64,000 bases of DNA from Psychrobacter jeotgali (GTDB lineage Bacteria > Pseudomonadota > Gammaproteobacteria > Pseudomonadales > Moraxellaceae): the NCBI RefSeq assembly GCF_904846315.1, contig NZ_CAJHAF010000001.1:310001-374000 (forward strand), written 5' to 3'. The notes below the pieces were generated by a model that saw only the letters and a program-made list of their open reading frames with translations, was not told where the DNA came from and did no database searches. This document shows positions 25,649 through 35,712 of the stretch, one piece after another. The stretch's first letter is position 1, and each line of letters begins with the position of its first letter. Made by a program: the position numbers and the translations under genes.

Positions 25649-26740
25649 TTAAACATTAAATCTAAAATGCATCACATCGCCGTCTTGTACGATATAAGTT
25701 TTGCCCTCTAGACGCATTTTACCCGCTGCCGCTGCGCCTTTTTCGCCGTTATATTCGATAAAATCATCATAAGCAATCACTTCGGCACGAATAAAGCCGC
25801 GCTCAAAATCGGTATGAATGACGCCTGCCGCTTGTGGAGCGGTTGCGCCAACTTCAACGGTCCAAGCGCGTACTTCTTTGACGCCAGCGGTAAAGTAAGT
25901 CTGCATATCAAGCAAATCATAACCACCACGAATGACTTGATCTAGTCCGGCTTCTTCCATACCCATATCTTCTAAGAAGTCTTTTTTATCATCTTCATCA
26001 AGCTGGGCAATCTCAGATTCAATTTGATTACATAGAGCGATAACGATGGACTCATCACCCGTCGCATAGTCACGGACGGCATCCAAATAGGGGTTGTTCT
26101 CAAAACCATCTTCACTGACGTTAGCGATATACATGGTAGGCTTAAGGGTAATTAGGCCATAGCTTCTAATGAGCTTTTTCTCATCATCATCAAGATTAGC
26201 AGCACGGGCGGCTTTACCTTCGGCTAGTAACGGCTCGATTTTTTTGAACACATCCAACATAGCTTGGGCGTCTTTATCACCGCCTTTGGCTTTTTTATTC
26301 AAGTTAAATATGGCACGCTCAACGGCTTCTAAATCAGCTAAGGCCAGCTCGGTATTGATGGTTTCGATATCATCAATGGGGCTGACGCGGCCATCGACGT
26401 GCACCACGTTGTCATCATCGAAGCAGCGCACTACATGAGCGATAGCGTCAGTCTCACGGATGTTGGCTAAGAACTGGTTACCCATGCCTTCACCTTTTGA
26501 AGCCCCAGCGACGAGACCGGCGATATCGACAAACTCCATAGTGGTAGGTAATACGCGTTCAGGTTTGACGATGTCAGCCAATTGTTTCAGACGTGGATCG
26601 GGTACGGGTACGATGCCAGTATTGGGATCTTTGGTACAAAAGGGAAAGTTTTCAGCGGCGATTCCCGCTTTGGTCAAAGCATTAAATAAAGTGGATTTAC
26701 CCACGTTTGGTAGGCCGACGATGCCGCAGTTAAAACCCAT
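25649..26740 (-). CDS. ychF: Redox-regulated ribosome-binding ATPase YchF (Obg-like)
   Basis: YchF is a P-loop protein of the Obg family that prefers ATP and binds ribosomes. G1 is GLPNVGKST at residues 8-16, G3 is [14 protein letters not shown] near 73, and a G4-like segment YIANVSED lies near 204 in place of NKxD, which explains the changed nucleotide preference. The C-terminal TGS domain contains [13 protein letters not shown] and the final segment FRFNV. The length of 363 residues is standard. The ATG has GAGAG 7 nt upstream. No pth partner lies directly next to it in this window. Confidence 0.96.
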   Translation of the reverse strand: MGFNCGIVGLPNVGKSTLFNALTKAGIAAENFPFCTKDPNTGIVPVPDPRLKQLADIVKPERVLPTTMEFVDIAGLVAGASKGEGMGNQFLANIRETDAIAHVVRCFDDDNVVHVDGRVSPIDDIETINTELALADLEAVERAIFNLNKKAKGGDKDAQAMLDVFKKIEPLLAEGKAARAANLDDDEKKLIRSYGLITLKPTMYIANVSEDGFENNPYLDAVRDYATGDESIVIALCNQIESEIAQLDEDDKKDFLEDMGMEEAGLDQVIRGGYDLLDMQTYFTAGVKEVRAWTVEVGATAPQAAGVIHTDFERGFIRAEVIAYDDFIEYNGEKGAAAAGKMRLEGKTYIVQDGDVMHFRFNV

Positions 26741-26897
26741 AATGGTCTCTCAATCAATTGATATAATTTGGATTAAATTAGGAGGTGTTGGTATAAAAAT
26801 TGGCGCTATTATAGCAAAGTTTAACTGTTAGCGGGCGTATAGATGTGCTAGTTTCTAAGGACAGCATGGTTAAATAATGCGTAACTGAGACCAGAGC

Positions 26898-27278
26898 ATG
26901 AGAAGCTTGAGCGAAACAAAAGAAGTATGGATGGCGTTATCAGATTTGTTCGTTGATAATAAAATAGATCACGAATGTATAGCCAAACGAGTGGCCCATC
27001 TAACTATCAATGAAGTAGAGCAAATTTTATTTTGCGAAGTCGCTCCTGTGTGTATGAGCAACTTATTAGCGCCTACACCGTCGGTCTGGCAAGAGTTTCA
27101 TGAAGATTATGTTATCCCTGAGGTACAGCAGCATTTGCAAAAGATGCAGTCAGATTGGTTTTATAATCGCAAAATTTCACTGAAAATAAAGTTTTATAAG
27201 GCCTTTTTACATCAAGATTGGCTCAAGTTAGTGATACAGATACGTCAAATACAAAAAAGATCAGCAGACGATCTATAA
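26898..27278 (+). CDS. Conserved hypothetical protein, DUF7079-like
   Basis: The 126-residue protein has the pattern EVWMALSDLFVD near residue 9 followed by EVEQILFCEVAPV near 45, which recalls the DUF7079 family of short helical proteins. No catalytic motif, signal peptide or membrane segment is visible. It stands alone between the divergent ychF and a convergent lipoprotein gene, ending 20 bp from the latter. Function is unknown; the family assignment is from memory of the pattern. Confidence 0.6.
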   Translation: MRSLSETKEVWMALSDLFVDNKIDHECIAKRVAHLTINEVEQILFCEVAPVCMSNLLAPTPSVWQEFHEDYVIPEVQQHLQKMQSDWFYNRKISLKIKFYKAFLHQDWLKLVIQIRQIQKRSADDL

Positions 27279-27297
27279 AGACATCCCAACCAAACCT

Positions 27298-28146
27298 CTA
27301 TTTTTTGGTCTTAACCAACCCAATTATTACTCCCATCTCCTTTTTATCATGCTTATCAATGCTAGGAGCATATAGCGCTGAAGCAATCCCGCCATCTAAA
27401 AATAAGGCATTTGGGCAGCTCAAATCGTCTTTAAATAATGAAGCAAATTGGTAAAAGCTTACAGGCTGGTTACTATTGACAAATTGCAGGCGTCCATCGT
27501 CGCAAACTCCCACACCATTACGAAACTTAAGCGAGGAGCTATCGGGGTTAAATTTAGGATGAATAGCGCCATCAATGACTAACATCGGTCCTGATTGGGT
27601 CGCATACCAAGGTTCAGCTTCACCATTTTTAAGCTGTGCGCTCAGAGCATTACTTTCACTGATTTGAACATTGTTTTCTTTATCCCACCACATAACGCCA
27701 TTGGGCGATAAGTGGAAATTACCGCCGCCCTCATTGAGGTTCAAGGCACGAATTTCTTCACCCTCAATAACCGTATAGCCAATAGGGGCGTAGCGCTCAT
27801 TATACATACCGGCATTCATCGCAAAGGCAAGAGTTTGCGGCTCTGATAAACTATTTAGCAGATTATCAAAAGTCAGCAGTGTTTTGGCGTTTTCAGATGA
27901 TTGCCAAAACAGCCGTAATGAGTAATCATCACCAGCTAATACTTGCGTATCTACACCACAGACGTCATAAGAAAAAGGCGAGTCTAGTGTCTGACAAGAC
28001 CACTCCTGAGCCATTGCATCTGTAGTATTTGATGGAGTTGGTTGACAGGCACTTAGAGCAAGGCTCAAAACTGCGATACCTGTCATTAATAAAAAACCCT
28101 GAGTCATGAATAACTTATCTTCTATAATAAAGGGAAGTTTGACCAT
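27298..28146 (-). CDS. Lipoprotein with phosphodiester glycosidase (NAGPA-like) domain
   Basis: An N-terminal hydrophobic segment ending in the lipobox LSAC (Cys at residue 34 of the longest form) marks an exported lipoprotein. The rest matches the NAGPA/phosphodiester glycosidase domain: AFAMNAGMYNERYAPIGYTV near residue 110, NLNEGGGNFHLSPNGVMWW near 135, and FLDGGIASALYAP near 260. Such enzymes remove N-acetylglucosamine-1-phosphate caps or act on related phosphodiesters. The natural substrate here is unknown. A shorter start at 28107 would give a more usual signal peptide length, but without basic residues, so I keep the longer one. Confidence 0.78.
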   Translation of the reverse strand: MVKLPFIIEDKLFMTQGFLLMTGIAVLSLALSACQPTPSNTTDAMAQEWSCQTLDSPFSYDVCGVDTQVLAGDDYSLRLFWQSSENAKTLLTFDNLLNSLSEPQTLAFAMNAGMYNERYAPIGYTVIEGEEIRALNLNEGGGNFHLSPNGVMWWDKENNVQISESNALSAQLKNGEAEPWYATQSGPMLVIDGAIHPKFNPDSSSLKFRNGVGVCDDGRLQFVNSNQPVSFYQFASLFKDDLSCPNALFLDGGIASALYAPSIDKHDKKEMGVIIGLVKTKK

Positions 28147-28173
28147 ATCTTATTATGCAGAGGCCATTAATGC

Positions 28174-29976
28174 TTAGTCGGTTGAACCTGGCAAATTACG
28201 AAAAGTGTTATTGACGTTACCAATCAATCTACCGCCATCCGCAGTATCGATAGTATTACTATCGGTAATCTCTGTCGGCGCATTGGTCTCTTTACCTTTG
28301 TCACGCGAGTCTTTATTGTAAGCAATTAACGCATCATTATCAGGCAAGAAGCTCTCAGGATCTGCCATAACCCACATCTGATTAAAGACATCGGCACGTG
28401 CATGGTTGTCGAGTAGAGCGCCTTTATCAGCAAAATAATAGAACTTTGATAACAATTTTATCTGTCCATCATCTAAACGCCTGGCGATATGGTAAGGTTG
28501 CAATTGGCTTGGATGCTCTAACCCCACCGCACCTACAATACTGGAGAGGGAATTTAGGGTGTTTTTATGAAAGCTGGCGACTCTCTCAGCTTTGCTAGGC
28601 ACATCGAGCGCTTTTTGGCGATAAGGGTCTTGGGTGGCAACGCCAGTAGGGCAGGTGTTGGTATGGCACGAGCGCGACTGAATACAGCCTACTGCAAACA
28701 TAAATCCGCGTGCTGAATTACACCAGTCGGCACCTAAAGCAATCATGCGTGCAATATCAAAGCCAGAGACAATCTTACCACTTACCCCAATCTTGATCTT
28801 ATCGCGAATACCGGCGCCAACTAAGGTGTTGTGGACGAGTAAAAACCCATCAACCATAGGCATACCTACGTTATCCATAAACTCAACGGGTGCGGCTCCT
28901 GTACCGCCTTCAGCGCCATCGACCACAATAAAATCAGGATAATTGTCCGCCTCAATCATGGCTTTGACAATGGCCATAAACTGCCACGGCTGCCCGATAC
29001 AGAGCTTAAAACCAACGGGTTTACCACCTGATAGTTCACGCAGCTGCTGCCAAAATGCAACCAGTTCACGAGGGGTACTAAAGGCGGTATGTGAAGAGGG
29101 TGAAATACAATCTTGCCCCATTGGGACTTCACGAGTCTCAGCAATTTCTTGAGTAATTTTCTCAGTGGGAAGTACACCGCCTTTACCTGGTTTTGCCCCT
29201 TGAGAGAGTTTAATCTCAATCATTTTAACTTGGGGGTCAACGGCTTTTTCTGCAAAAGACTGCGGATCAAAATTACCGACGGCGTCGCGGCAACCAAAAT
29301 ATCCGGTACCCAGCTCCCAAATCAAATCCCCACCAAACTTACGATGATAAGGGCTAATAGCGCCTTCACCGGTGTCGTGAGTGAAGCCGCCCATTTTTGC
29401 ACCTTGGTTGAGCGCCATAATGGCATTGGCAGATAGACTACCAAAGCTCATCGCTGATATATTAAATACCGACATATTATAAGGCTGCTCACAGCGTTCA
29501 CCGCCAACAATAATACGAAAGTCTTGCGTGTCTAAAGGCTCACTAATAGCGGACTGCAAAAACCACTCTTTACCATGGCTATATAAATTTTCAAGAGTAC
29601 CAAAAGCGTTGGTATCACTGACATTTTTTGCGCGTTGATAAACCAGTGCACGCTGCTGACGTGAAAACGGTACTTGTTCCTTATCATCTTCTAGCAAGTA
29701 TTGACGAATCTCAGGACGAAAATCCTCAAGGATATAGCGAATATGCCCGGCAATAGGATAGTTATTCAATATGGAATGCTTCGATTGGATTAAATCATAA
29801 ATCCCTACAGCAACCGCCAAACCACCGATAACGATTAGCCACCAATTCATCAGTAATAATCCTGCTAAAAATAGCAAGATTGCCGCTGCAAAGGTACTGT
29901 AACGCAGTAAAACTCCTACTAAATAAGGGGAGCTGGTTTTAGGTTCAGGATTAAGATTGGTACGAGATTGGGGCAT
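28174..29976 (-). CDS. Membrane-anchored FMN-binding glutamate synthase-family protein
   Basis: Two hydrophobic helices near residues 27-60 precede a domain like the central and FMN region of glutamate synthase. Visible motifs are NISAMSFGSLSANAI, the GEGGISPYH-like segment TGEGAISPYHRKFGGDL, KLSQGAKPGKGG, VDGAEGGTGAAP, and a cysteine cluster C-x-SRSCHTNTCPTG typical of the 3Fe-4S cluster. It lacks the glutamine amidotransferase domain, so it cannot use glutamine as GltB does. Such stand-alone GltB2-like proteins are common in proteobacteria and their reaction is not settled. The ATG at 29976 is preferred to a TTG 12 bp upstream. Confidence 0.82.
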   Translation of the reverse strand: MPQSRTNLNPEPKTSSPYLVGVLLRYSTFAAAILLFLAGLLLMNWWLIVIGGLAVAVGIYDLIQSKHSILNNYPIAGHIRYILEDFRPEIRQYLLEDDKEQVPFSRQQRALVYQRAKNVSDTNAFGTLENLYSHGKEWFLQSAISEPLDTQDFRIIVGGERCEQPYNMSVFNISAMSFGSLSANAIMALNQGAKMGGFTHDTGEGAISPYHRKFGGDLIWELGTGYFGCRDAVGNFDPQSFAEKAVDPQVKMIEIKLSQGAKPGKGGVLPTEKITQEIAETREVPMGQDCISPSSHTAFSTPRELVAFWQQLRELSGGKPVGFKLCIGQPWQFMAIVKAMIEADNYPDFIVVDGAEGGTGAAPVEFMDNVGMPMVDGFLLVHNTLVGAGIRDKIKIGVSGKIVSGFDIARMIALGADWCNSARGFMFAVGCIQSRSCHTNTCPTGVATQDPYRQKALDVPSKAERVASFHKNTLNSLSSIVGAVGLEHPSQLQPYHIARRLDDGQIKLLSKFYYFADKGALLDNHARADVFNQMWVMADPESFLPDNDALIAYNKDSRDKGKETNAPTEITDSNTIDTADGGRLIGNVNNTFRNLPGSTD

Positions 29977-30190
29977 AGCAACGCTCAACTATAGATAGAT
30001 ATATATTAGATACTAAAAATCATTACGGCACAGATAAGGTCTTTTGCCTATTTATCTGTCGCCGATATTATAGGCCTATAATATCACGGCTCACTATGAA
30101 TTGAGTAACGGTGTGCTAATGTTTGCTTTTGTGCGAGGGTGAGCGAGGGCTAAGACGTGCTTCTCATCCCAAACCTTTTATTAACGTATC

Positions 30191-31423
30191 TCACCCTTTC
30201 ACACAAACCACCTGACGCAGTGTATGTACCACATCGACCAAATCACTTTGCGCGGCCATCACATCTTCGATATCTTTATAAGCTGCTGGAATCTCATCAA
30301 TCACCGCGGCGTCTTTGCGGCATTCTACGCCTTCGGTTTGAGCGATTTGATCTTTGATGGTAAAGGTCTTTTTGGCCTCAGTACGAGACATGATACGACC
30401 TGCACCATGCGAGCAAGAGTGGAACGACTCTGCATTACCTTTGCCGCGGACGATAAAGGATTTAGCGCCCATTGAACCCGGGATAATACCGTATTCACCA
30501 ACCCGCGCCCGCACTGCGCCTTTACGAGTAACGAATACTTCCTCGCCAAAATGCTCTTCTTTATCGACATAGTTATGGTGACAGTTCACCGCTTTTCTTT
30601 TGGCATTAAAGGGCTTGGTGACTACTTTTCGCAATGCTTTAATGGCATTTTCCATCATGATTTCACGGTTTTTAAAAGCAAAGCGCTGTGCCCAGCCCAC
30701 CGCAAACCAGTAGTCGTCAAAGTACTGAGTACCTTCAGCAAGATACGCCAAATCCTTATCCGGTAAGTTGATCGACCACTTACGCATATCCTCCCGCGCC
30801 AGCTCAATAAAGTAGCGACCAATAGCGTTACCCACCCCGCGAGAGCCGGAGTGCAGCATAATCCACACCTGATTGGTCTCATCTAAGCACACCTCGACAA
30901 AGTGGTTGCCGGTACCCAGCGTTCCTAGATGCATCAAGTTATTGGTGTTTTTAAGCTTAGGGTGCTTTTGAGTGATATAGTTAAAGTCATCAACCAGCGT
31001 GCTCCAACCCTCTTTCACTGAGTCATCAGGATTTGACCACGCGCCAACATCTCGGTGTGAACCGCGTCCACGGGTTTTACTGCGACCGTGCGGAATGGCT
31101 TTTTCAAGCTCGCTGCGTAGACCGCGCAAGTTATCGGGCAGATCGTCAGCACTCAGCGTGGTTTGCACCGCCATCATGCCGCAGCCGATATCAACGCCGA
31201 CCGCCGCAGGGATAATCGCCTCTTTGGTTGGCAGTACCGTACCGATAGTGGCGCCCATGCCGACGTGTACATCTGGCATCACCGCCAGCCACTTATAAAT
31301 AAATGGCATTTGTGACGCTTTGATTAGCTGCTCATGCGCTTTTGGATCTACAGGGACGCCCTTTGTCCAAAGCTTGATAGGGGCACCGCCGTCTTGGATA
31401 ACGTTATGATTTATGGGTTGCAT
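30191..31423 (-). CDS. rtcB: RNA-splicing ligase RtcB
   Basis: RtcB joins 2',3'-cyclic phosphate or 3'-phosphate RNA ends to 5'-OH ends using GTP and Mn2+. Metal and guanylate-binding motifs are clear: VGVDIGCGM near residue 75, TLGTGNHFVEV near 168, HSGSRGVGN near 192, CHHNYVDKEEHFG near 290, and SCSHGAGRIMSR near 342, the last carrying the guanylated histidine. The 410-residue length fits the family. A GAGAG ribosome-binding site precedes the ATG. No rtcA or rtcR is seen on either side, so the usual Rtc operon is not present here. Confidence 0.95.
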   Translation of the reverse strand: MQPINHNVIQDGGAPIKLWTKGVPVDPKAHEQLIKASQMPFIYKWLAVMPDVHVGMGATIGTVLPTKEAIIPAAVGVDIGCGMMAVQTTLSADDLPDNLRGLRSELEKAIPHGRSKTRGRGSHRDVGAWSNPDDSVKEGWSTLVDDFNYITQKHPKLKNTNNLMHLGTLGTGNHFVEVCLDETNQVWIMLHSGSRGVGNAIGRYFIELAREDMRKWSINLPDKDLAYLAEGTQYFDDYWFAVGWAQRFAFKNREIMMENAIKALRKVVTKPFNAKRKAVNCHHNYVDKEEHFGEEVFVTRKGAVRARVGEYGIIPGSMGAKSFIVRGKGNAESFHSCSHGAGRIMSRTEAKKTFTIKDQIAQTEGVECRKDAAVIDEIPAAYKDIEDVMAAQSDLVDVVHTLRQVVCVKG

Positions 31424-31671
31424 AAAAACTCTCTCAAATTTATCAATGTTAATTTTTTAGTAAATGGTGTTTTTAATAATTATTTAATCGTTGTTGTTTT
31501 ATTAGCTAAGGCTATGTTAAAGCTTAATATTATAGCATATTTTTGTTTAAGTTATTGATATTAAAGGTAAAATGAAATTTATTAAAGATGAGGTGGAAAA
31601 GTAGGGAGGAGATAGAAAGAGATTAGCTTGTGAATTTCTTTATTTTTATGACTCATTTTTAACTTAGCAAA

Positions 31672-31694
31672 AGGCTGGATTAAAAACCCAGCCT
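31672..31694 (-). terminator. Terminator after the small lipoprotein gene
   Basis: On the minus strand AGGCTGG and CCAGCCT form a 7-bp stem with a nine-base loop, followed by TTTT. It lies just past the lipoprotein stop at 31703. Confidence 0.7.
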
Positions 31695-31702
31695 ATATTT
31701 AA

Positions 31703-31843
31703 TTATTCAGCTAGCGGCTCTACGGGCTCAACTTCAGCATCCGCTGGGCCTTCTACTGGAGCAGCTTCCTCTGGCGGCGGTTCGGCACAGCCCCCTAATA
31801 AAAGTACCCCTGCTATTAAACCAAACCACATTTGTTTTTTCAT
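31703..31843 (-). CDS. Small lipoprotein, 46 residues
   Basis: The reading frame starts MKKQMWFGLIAGVLLLGGC, a signal peptide with a basic start, hydrophobic core and a lipobox LGGC with Cys at residue 19. The mature part is only 28 residues and almost entirely Pro, Glu, Ala and Val, so it is strongly acidic. An AAAGGAG ribosome-binding site lies 10 nt upstream and a terminator follows. It resembles short entericidin-like or LptM-like lipoproteins in size only. No function can be assigned. Confidence 0.8.
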   Translation of the reverse strand: MKKQMWFGLIAGVLLLGGCAEPPPEEAAPVEGPADAEVEPVEPLAE

Positions 31844-32030
31844 TGATTACTTACTCCTTTAACAGGTGATTATTCGGCTTCATTAGAATTAATGGAATTA
31901 ACTCTATGTAGGTGTTATTCATTAATAAAATGTAAGTCTAAAAATTATAAGCTTTATTATCATAACACCTGTTTGCTACTTTCTAGGATTACAAAGTGTG
32001 ATGAATATAGTGCTCATACTATAAACCGCT

Positions 32031-32858
32031 TTAATCTCCACGCCCAATCCGCTCAGCCAATGCTTGTAACTTGGGTACAATCATCGCCGCATAGTCTTCA
32101 CTAGTCCAATTAGCCTGGGGAACGCTGGCATTTAATGAATAGCCATAATGACCGGTAGTCACATCAAATACGCCTACAGCGACTGCCAGAATATCGGGTG
32201 AATACTCTCCATCAGATAGCGTATAACTGTAGGTTTGATAATGCTGCTTTGCTTCTATTAAAGCGGTTTGCGCTCGTTGATAGTCTGTTTCTACCAAACG
32301 TTCTTGTAAATGAGTGTCAATGACTGCCTGCCTAGTAGGCGAGCTTACCGCATAAAAAGCACGTCCAATAGCCGTAGCGGCAACCGGAACCGCCGAGCCT
32401 ACTTGTAGGTTTACCGATAGACGGGCAGGGCTACGAAAGCAAGCCAGATAGCGCATTTCTCCTTCAATCTCGGTTGCTAGATTGACCGAAACTTCGTTTT
32501 CTGTGGCGAACTGGCGTAATAAAGGTTCAGCAAAGGCGACCAAATCGTGCCGACTCCATGCAGTTGCACTTAAACGAACGGCGCTACTGCCTAGCTGATA
32601 TTGACCTTGCGCAGTAGTACGTAAAAACCCCAGCGAGGTTAAGGTGTAAATCAGGCGAGTAACGGTTGCCTTTGGTAATCCACTCATCTGACACAATTGC
32701 TGATGGCTTAACTGTTCATGATGCTCAAAGGCGCTCAGCAAAGCCAGTCCACGTCCAAGCGCAGTCACAAATTGCCGATCTTCGTCAACCTTGCTCTGAT
32801 TTAGAGTATCCGTGAGGCGCTCTAGTAAAGGCGAGGTAGTAGGTAGATGATTTGTCAT
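32031..32858 (-). CDS. IclR family transcriptional regulator, divergent from gcdH
   Basis: The N-terminal winged helix is visible around LALLSAFEHHEQLSHQQLC and SGLPKATVTRLIYTL (residues 50-85). The C-terminal IclR effector domain includes GSAVPVAATAIGRAF near 175 and the conserved ILAVAVGVFD near 240. It is divergent from glutaryl-CoA dehydrogenase with a 187-bp gap, the classical arrangement for an IclR regulator and its target. It therefore probably controls the glutarate genes, with glutarate or a CoA derivative as the possible effector, by inference. Confidence 0.85.
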   Translation of the reverse strand: MTNHLPTTSPLLERLTDTLNQSKVDEDRQFVTALGRGLALLSAFEHHEQLSHQQLCQMSGLPKATVTRLIYTLTSLGFLRTTAQGQYQLGSSAVRLSATAWSRHDLVAFAEPLLRQFATENEVSVNLATEIEGEMRYLACFRSPARLSVNLQVGSAVPVAATAIGRAFYAVSSPTRQAVIDTHLQERLVETDYQRAQTALIEAKQHYQTYSYTLSDGEYSPDILAVAVGVFDVTTGHYGYSLNASVPQANWTSEDYAAMIVPKLQALAERIGRGD

Positions 32859-33045
32859 TTAATAGGTAAATATCCAGTTAAAGGTTTACAGAGCAACAAA
32901 ATTCTGTTTAAATAGTTTTATTAATGAAACTAAGTTTTGCATAGCGGAACTTATAAGTCAATGATAAATTAATGACTGCAGCAGCCAATTAATGGCTATC
33001 AATCATCATGCGTCGGTCAGGGAGACTGACACCAAGGAGTACAAC

Positions 33046-34230
33046 ATGGCAAATTACAGCGTCCCGAGTTTTGATTGGGAAGACCCTTTTTTATTACGTG
33101 ACCAGCTGACAGATGAAGAGCGTATGGTCACTGATAGCGCTCGTCAGTTTTTTCAAAAAGAGCTGATGCCTGGTATTTTAGAAGCCAACCGTAATGAGAA
33201 TTTTGATCGCAATATTATGCGTCAAATGGGCGAAATGGGTTTACTTGGAGTTACCATTGACGGTTATGGCTGTGCTGGCTTGTCGAGCGTGGCTTATGGT
33301 TTGATCGCTAAAGAGATTGAAGCGGTGGATTCAGGTTACCGCTCAGCGATGAGTGTGCAGTCAAGCTTGGTCATGCATCCTATTCATGCCTACGGTACCG
33401 AAGAGCAAAAAGAGAAGTATCTGCCCAAACTGGCTACTGGTGAATATGTAGGCTGTTTCGGCCTGACTGAGCCCGATTCAGGTTCAGATCCAGCCTCAAT
33501 GTCCACTCGTGCACGTAGTGTCGATGGCGGTTATGAGCTGACCGGCAATAAGATGTGGATTACCAACAGCCCAATCGCCGATGTATTCGTTGTATGGGCG
33601 AAAGACGACGAAGATGTGATTCGCGGCTTTATCTTAGATAAAGGTATGAAAGGTTTATCTGCACCGAAGATTGAAGGTAAGTTTTCACTGCGAGCTTCCG
33701 TTACCGGTGAGATCGTAATGGATAAAGTTTTCGTTCCAGAAGCCAACGCTTTCCCTGATATCCGTGGTCTTAAAGGTCCGTTTGGCTGCTTGAATAAAGC
33801 CCGTTATGGTATCGCTTGGGGCTCAATGGGTGCGGCTGAATTTTGCTGGAAAGCGGCGCGTCAGTATACCCTTGATCGTAAACAGTTTGGCCGTCCGCTA
33901 GCGGCAACGCAGCTTGTGCAGTTAAAGCTTGCCAATATGCAAACCGAGATTGCTTTGGGTTTACAAGCAGCACTGCGTGTCGGTCGTCTGATGGATGAAG
34001 ACAATGCAGCGCCTGAGATGATCTCACTTATCAAGCGTAATAACTGTGGCAAGGCACTCGATATCGCTCGTGTTGCTCGTGATATGCATGGCGGTAATGG
34101 TATCTCCGATGAGTTTCATATCATCCGCCACGTGATGAATCTAGAAGCAGTCAACACTTATGAAGGCACCCATGATATCCATGCGCTTATTTTAGGTCGT
34201 GCCCAGACTGGCATCCAGGCTTTTTTCTAA
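33046..34230 (+). CDS. gcdH: Glutaryl-CoA dehydrogenase
   Basis: GcdH oxidises and decarboxylates glutaryl-CoA to crotonyl-CoA, passing electrons to ETF. Family segments are seen: [16 protein letters not shown] near residue 140, [18 protein letters not shown] near 170, [16 protein letters not shown] near 280, and the end segment [20 protein letters not shown] carrying the catalytic Glu. I chose the ATG at 33046 because AAGGAG lies 7 nt upstream; the in-frame ATG at 32992 has no such site. The 394-residue length is right. A CoA-transferase gene follows in the same direction, so glutarate activation and oxidation are linked. Confidence 0.92.
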   Translation: MANYSVPSFDWEDPFLLRDQLTDEERMVTDSARQFFQKELMPGILEANRNENFDRNIMRQMGEMGLLGVTIDGYGCAGLSSVAYGLIAKEIEAVDSGYRSAMSVQSSLVMHPIHAYGTEEQKEKYLPKLATGEYVGCFGLTEPDSGSDPASMSTRARSVDGGYELTGNKMWITNSPIADVFVVWAKDDEDVIRGFILDKGMKGLSAPKIEGKFSLRASVTGEIVMDKVFVPEANAFPDIRGLKGPFGCLNKARYGIAWGSMGAAEFCWKAARQYTLDRKQFGRPLAATQLVQLKLANMQTEIALGLQAALRVGRLMDEDNAAPEMISLIKRNNCGKALDIARVARDMHGGNGISDEFHIIRHVMNLEAVNTYEGTHDIHALILGRAQTGIQAFF

Positions 34231-34260
34231 TTTTAAGTTGAATACAAGATTTGCATAATC

Positions 34261-34316
34261 AACGTACGTTATTGTTGGCTCTTAATGAAGCGCTGAACAT
34301 TAGCGTACGTTTTTTA
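34261..34316 (+). terminator. Terminator after gcdH
   Basis: AACGTACGTTATTG at 34261-34274 pairs with CATTAGCGTACGTT at 34298-34311 (one mismatch, one G-T), then T6. It suggests that gcdH and the CoA-transferase have partly separate transcripts. Confidence 0.7.
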
Positions 34317-34401
34317 GTTTTTGAAAGATAGTAATAAAACGTGTTAATGATAAAAATAATAAAGCTCGTTCAAAAGTAATATTAAGCAAATAAGGAATAT
34401 C

Positions 34402-35661
34402 ATGGACAAAGTAGATATTAATAATAGCAGTGCTAATAAGAACGGCGACATTGCTAACAAGGTTAGTAACGACGCTCAGGGGGCATTGCAAGGTATCAAA
34501 GTGCTAGATTTATCTAGAGTGCTGGCAGGTCCTTCTTCCACTCAAATTCTAGCTGATCTTGGCGCTGAGGTTATTAAAATTGAGCGTCCTCGCATTGGCG
34601 ATGAGACCCGTCACTGGGCACCGCCTGCGTTCAGCGATGACACCTCCGCCTATTACGCCACCATTAACCGTAATAAAAAATCCCTCACGGTTGACATCAC
34701 TACAGCTGAGGGTCAAACGATCATCAAAAAGCTCGCCGCTGCTAGCGATATCGTGGTAGAGAATTTTAAAGTGGGTGGACTTAAGAAATACGGCTTGGAT
34801 TATGAGAGACTTAAGAAAGACAATCCGTGTCTGATTTATGCCTCATTAACAGGTTTTGGTCAGACCGGCCCCGATGCTAAGCTGCCGGGCTATGATTATA
34901 TTATTCAAGGTCTATCAGGACTGATGAGTATCACGGGGCCTAGTGATGGTGAACCGCATAAAGTTGGCGTCGCCGTGGTGGATTTGTTTGCAGGCTTGCA
35001 GTTGACTATCGGTATTCAAGCCGCCTTAATAGCACGTGCGCATACAGGACGCGGGCAACACGTTGATGTGGCATTACTAGATAGTGCTCTATCGATGTTG
35101 GCCAACGTCGGTATGAATCATTTGGCATCCGGAGATGTGCCGCCGAGACTAGGTAATCAGCACCCTAATATCGTGCCTTATCAAGTGTTCGCTGGTAAAG
35201 GCTCGCAGCATTTTATTCTCGCTTGCGGTAATGATCAACAGTTTGCCCGATTATGTGAAGTGCTAGAAGCTGACTGGCATCAGGATGATCTATATACCAG
35301 CAATCCTGCACGAGTGGCAAACCGTAAGCAGTTGTGTGATCAAATTGCCGATAAGTTTGCTCAGCAGCCGCGTGCCCATTGGTTACAGGCGTTGAGTCAA
35401 GCGGGTATCCCGTGTGGACCTATCAATGATATTGCTGAGGCCTTAGCGATGCCGCAAGCTCAGGCACGTGAGATGGTGGTCGATTTTATCGCTCAGGGCA
35501 GTCCGGTCAAAGCGCTGGGCAACCCCATTAAACTGTCTGAATCGCCGGTTAGCTATCGGACGCCGCCACCAACTCTTAGCGAGCATACCGATGAGACTTT
35601 GGCCGCTTTGGGCTACGATAGCGGGATGATAGCCAAGCTTAAAGCGGATGGTATTGTTTAA
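34402..35661 (+). CDS. Class III CoA-transferase, probably glutarate CoA-transferase
   Basis: The enzyme belongs to the CaiB/BaiF (class III) CoA-transferases. The segment GIKVLDLSRVLAGPSSTQILADLGAEVIK spans residues 31-59, followed by NRNKKSLTVDI near 93. The catalytic aspartate is in VDVALLDSALSML near residue 225. Placed directly after glutaryl-CoA dehydrogenase, it most likely transfers CoA from succinyl-CoA to glutarate, like the SUGCT-type enzymes. Other dicarboxylates are possible. AAGGAA lies upstream of the ATG. The first 28 residues are an Asn/Asp-rich extension not typical of the family. Confidence 0.82.
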   Translation: MDKVDINNSSANKNGDIANKVSNDAQGALQGIKVLDLSRVLAGPSSTQILADLGAEVIKIERPRIGDETRHWAPPAFSDDTSAYYATINRNKKSLTVDITTAEGQTIIKKLAAASDIVVENFKVGGLKKYGLDYERLKKDNPCLIYASLTGFGQTGPDAKLPGYDYIIQGLSGLMSITGPSDGEPHKVGVAVVDLFAGLQLTIGIQAALIARAHTGRGQHVDVALLDSALSMLANVGMNHLASGDVPPRLGNQHPNIVPYQVFAGKGSQHFILACGNDQQFARLCEVLEADWHQDDLYTSNPARVANRKQLCDQIADKFAQQPRAHWLQALSQAGIPCGPINDIAEALAMPQAQAREMVVDFIAQGSPVKALGNPIKLSESPVSYRTPPPTLSEHTDETLAALGYDSGMIAKLKADGIV

Positions 35662-35712
35662 TAACCACTTCAATCTTCCCCCTAAAATGTTATGAGCAAA
35701 GGAATGCCTCAC

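Noticed and set aside
26123..26170. Possible alternate nucleotide motif making YchF a broken GTPase
   Set aside because: The altered G4 is the normal state in YchF, which prefers ATP, so it is not a defect.
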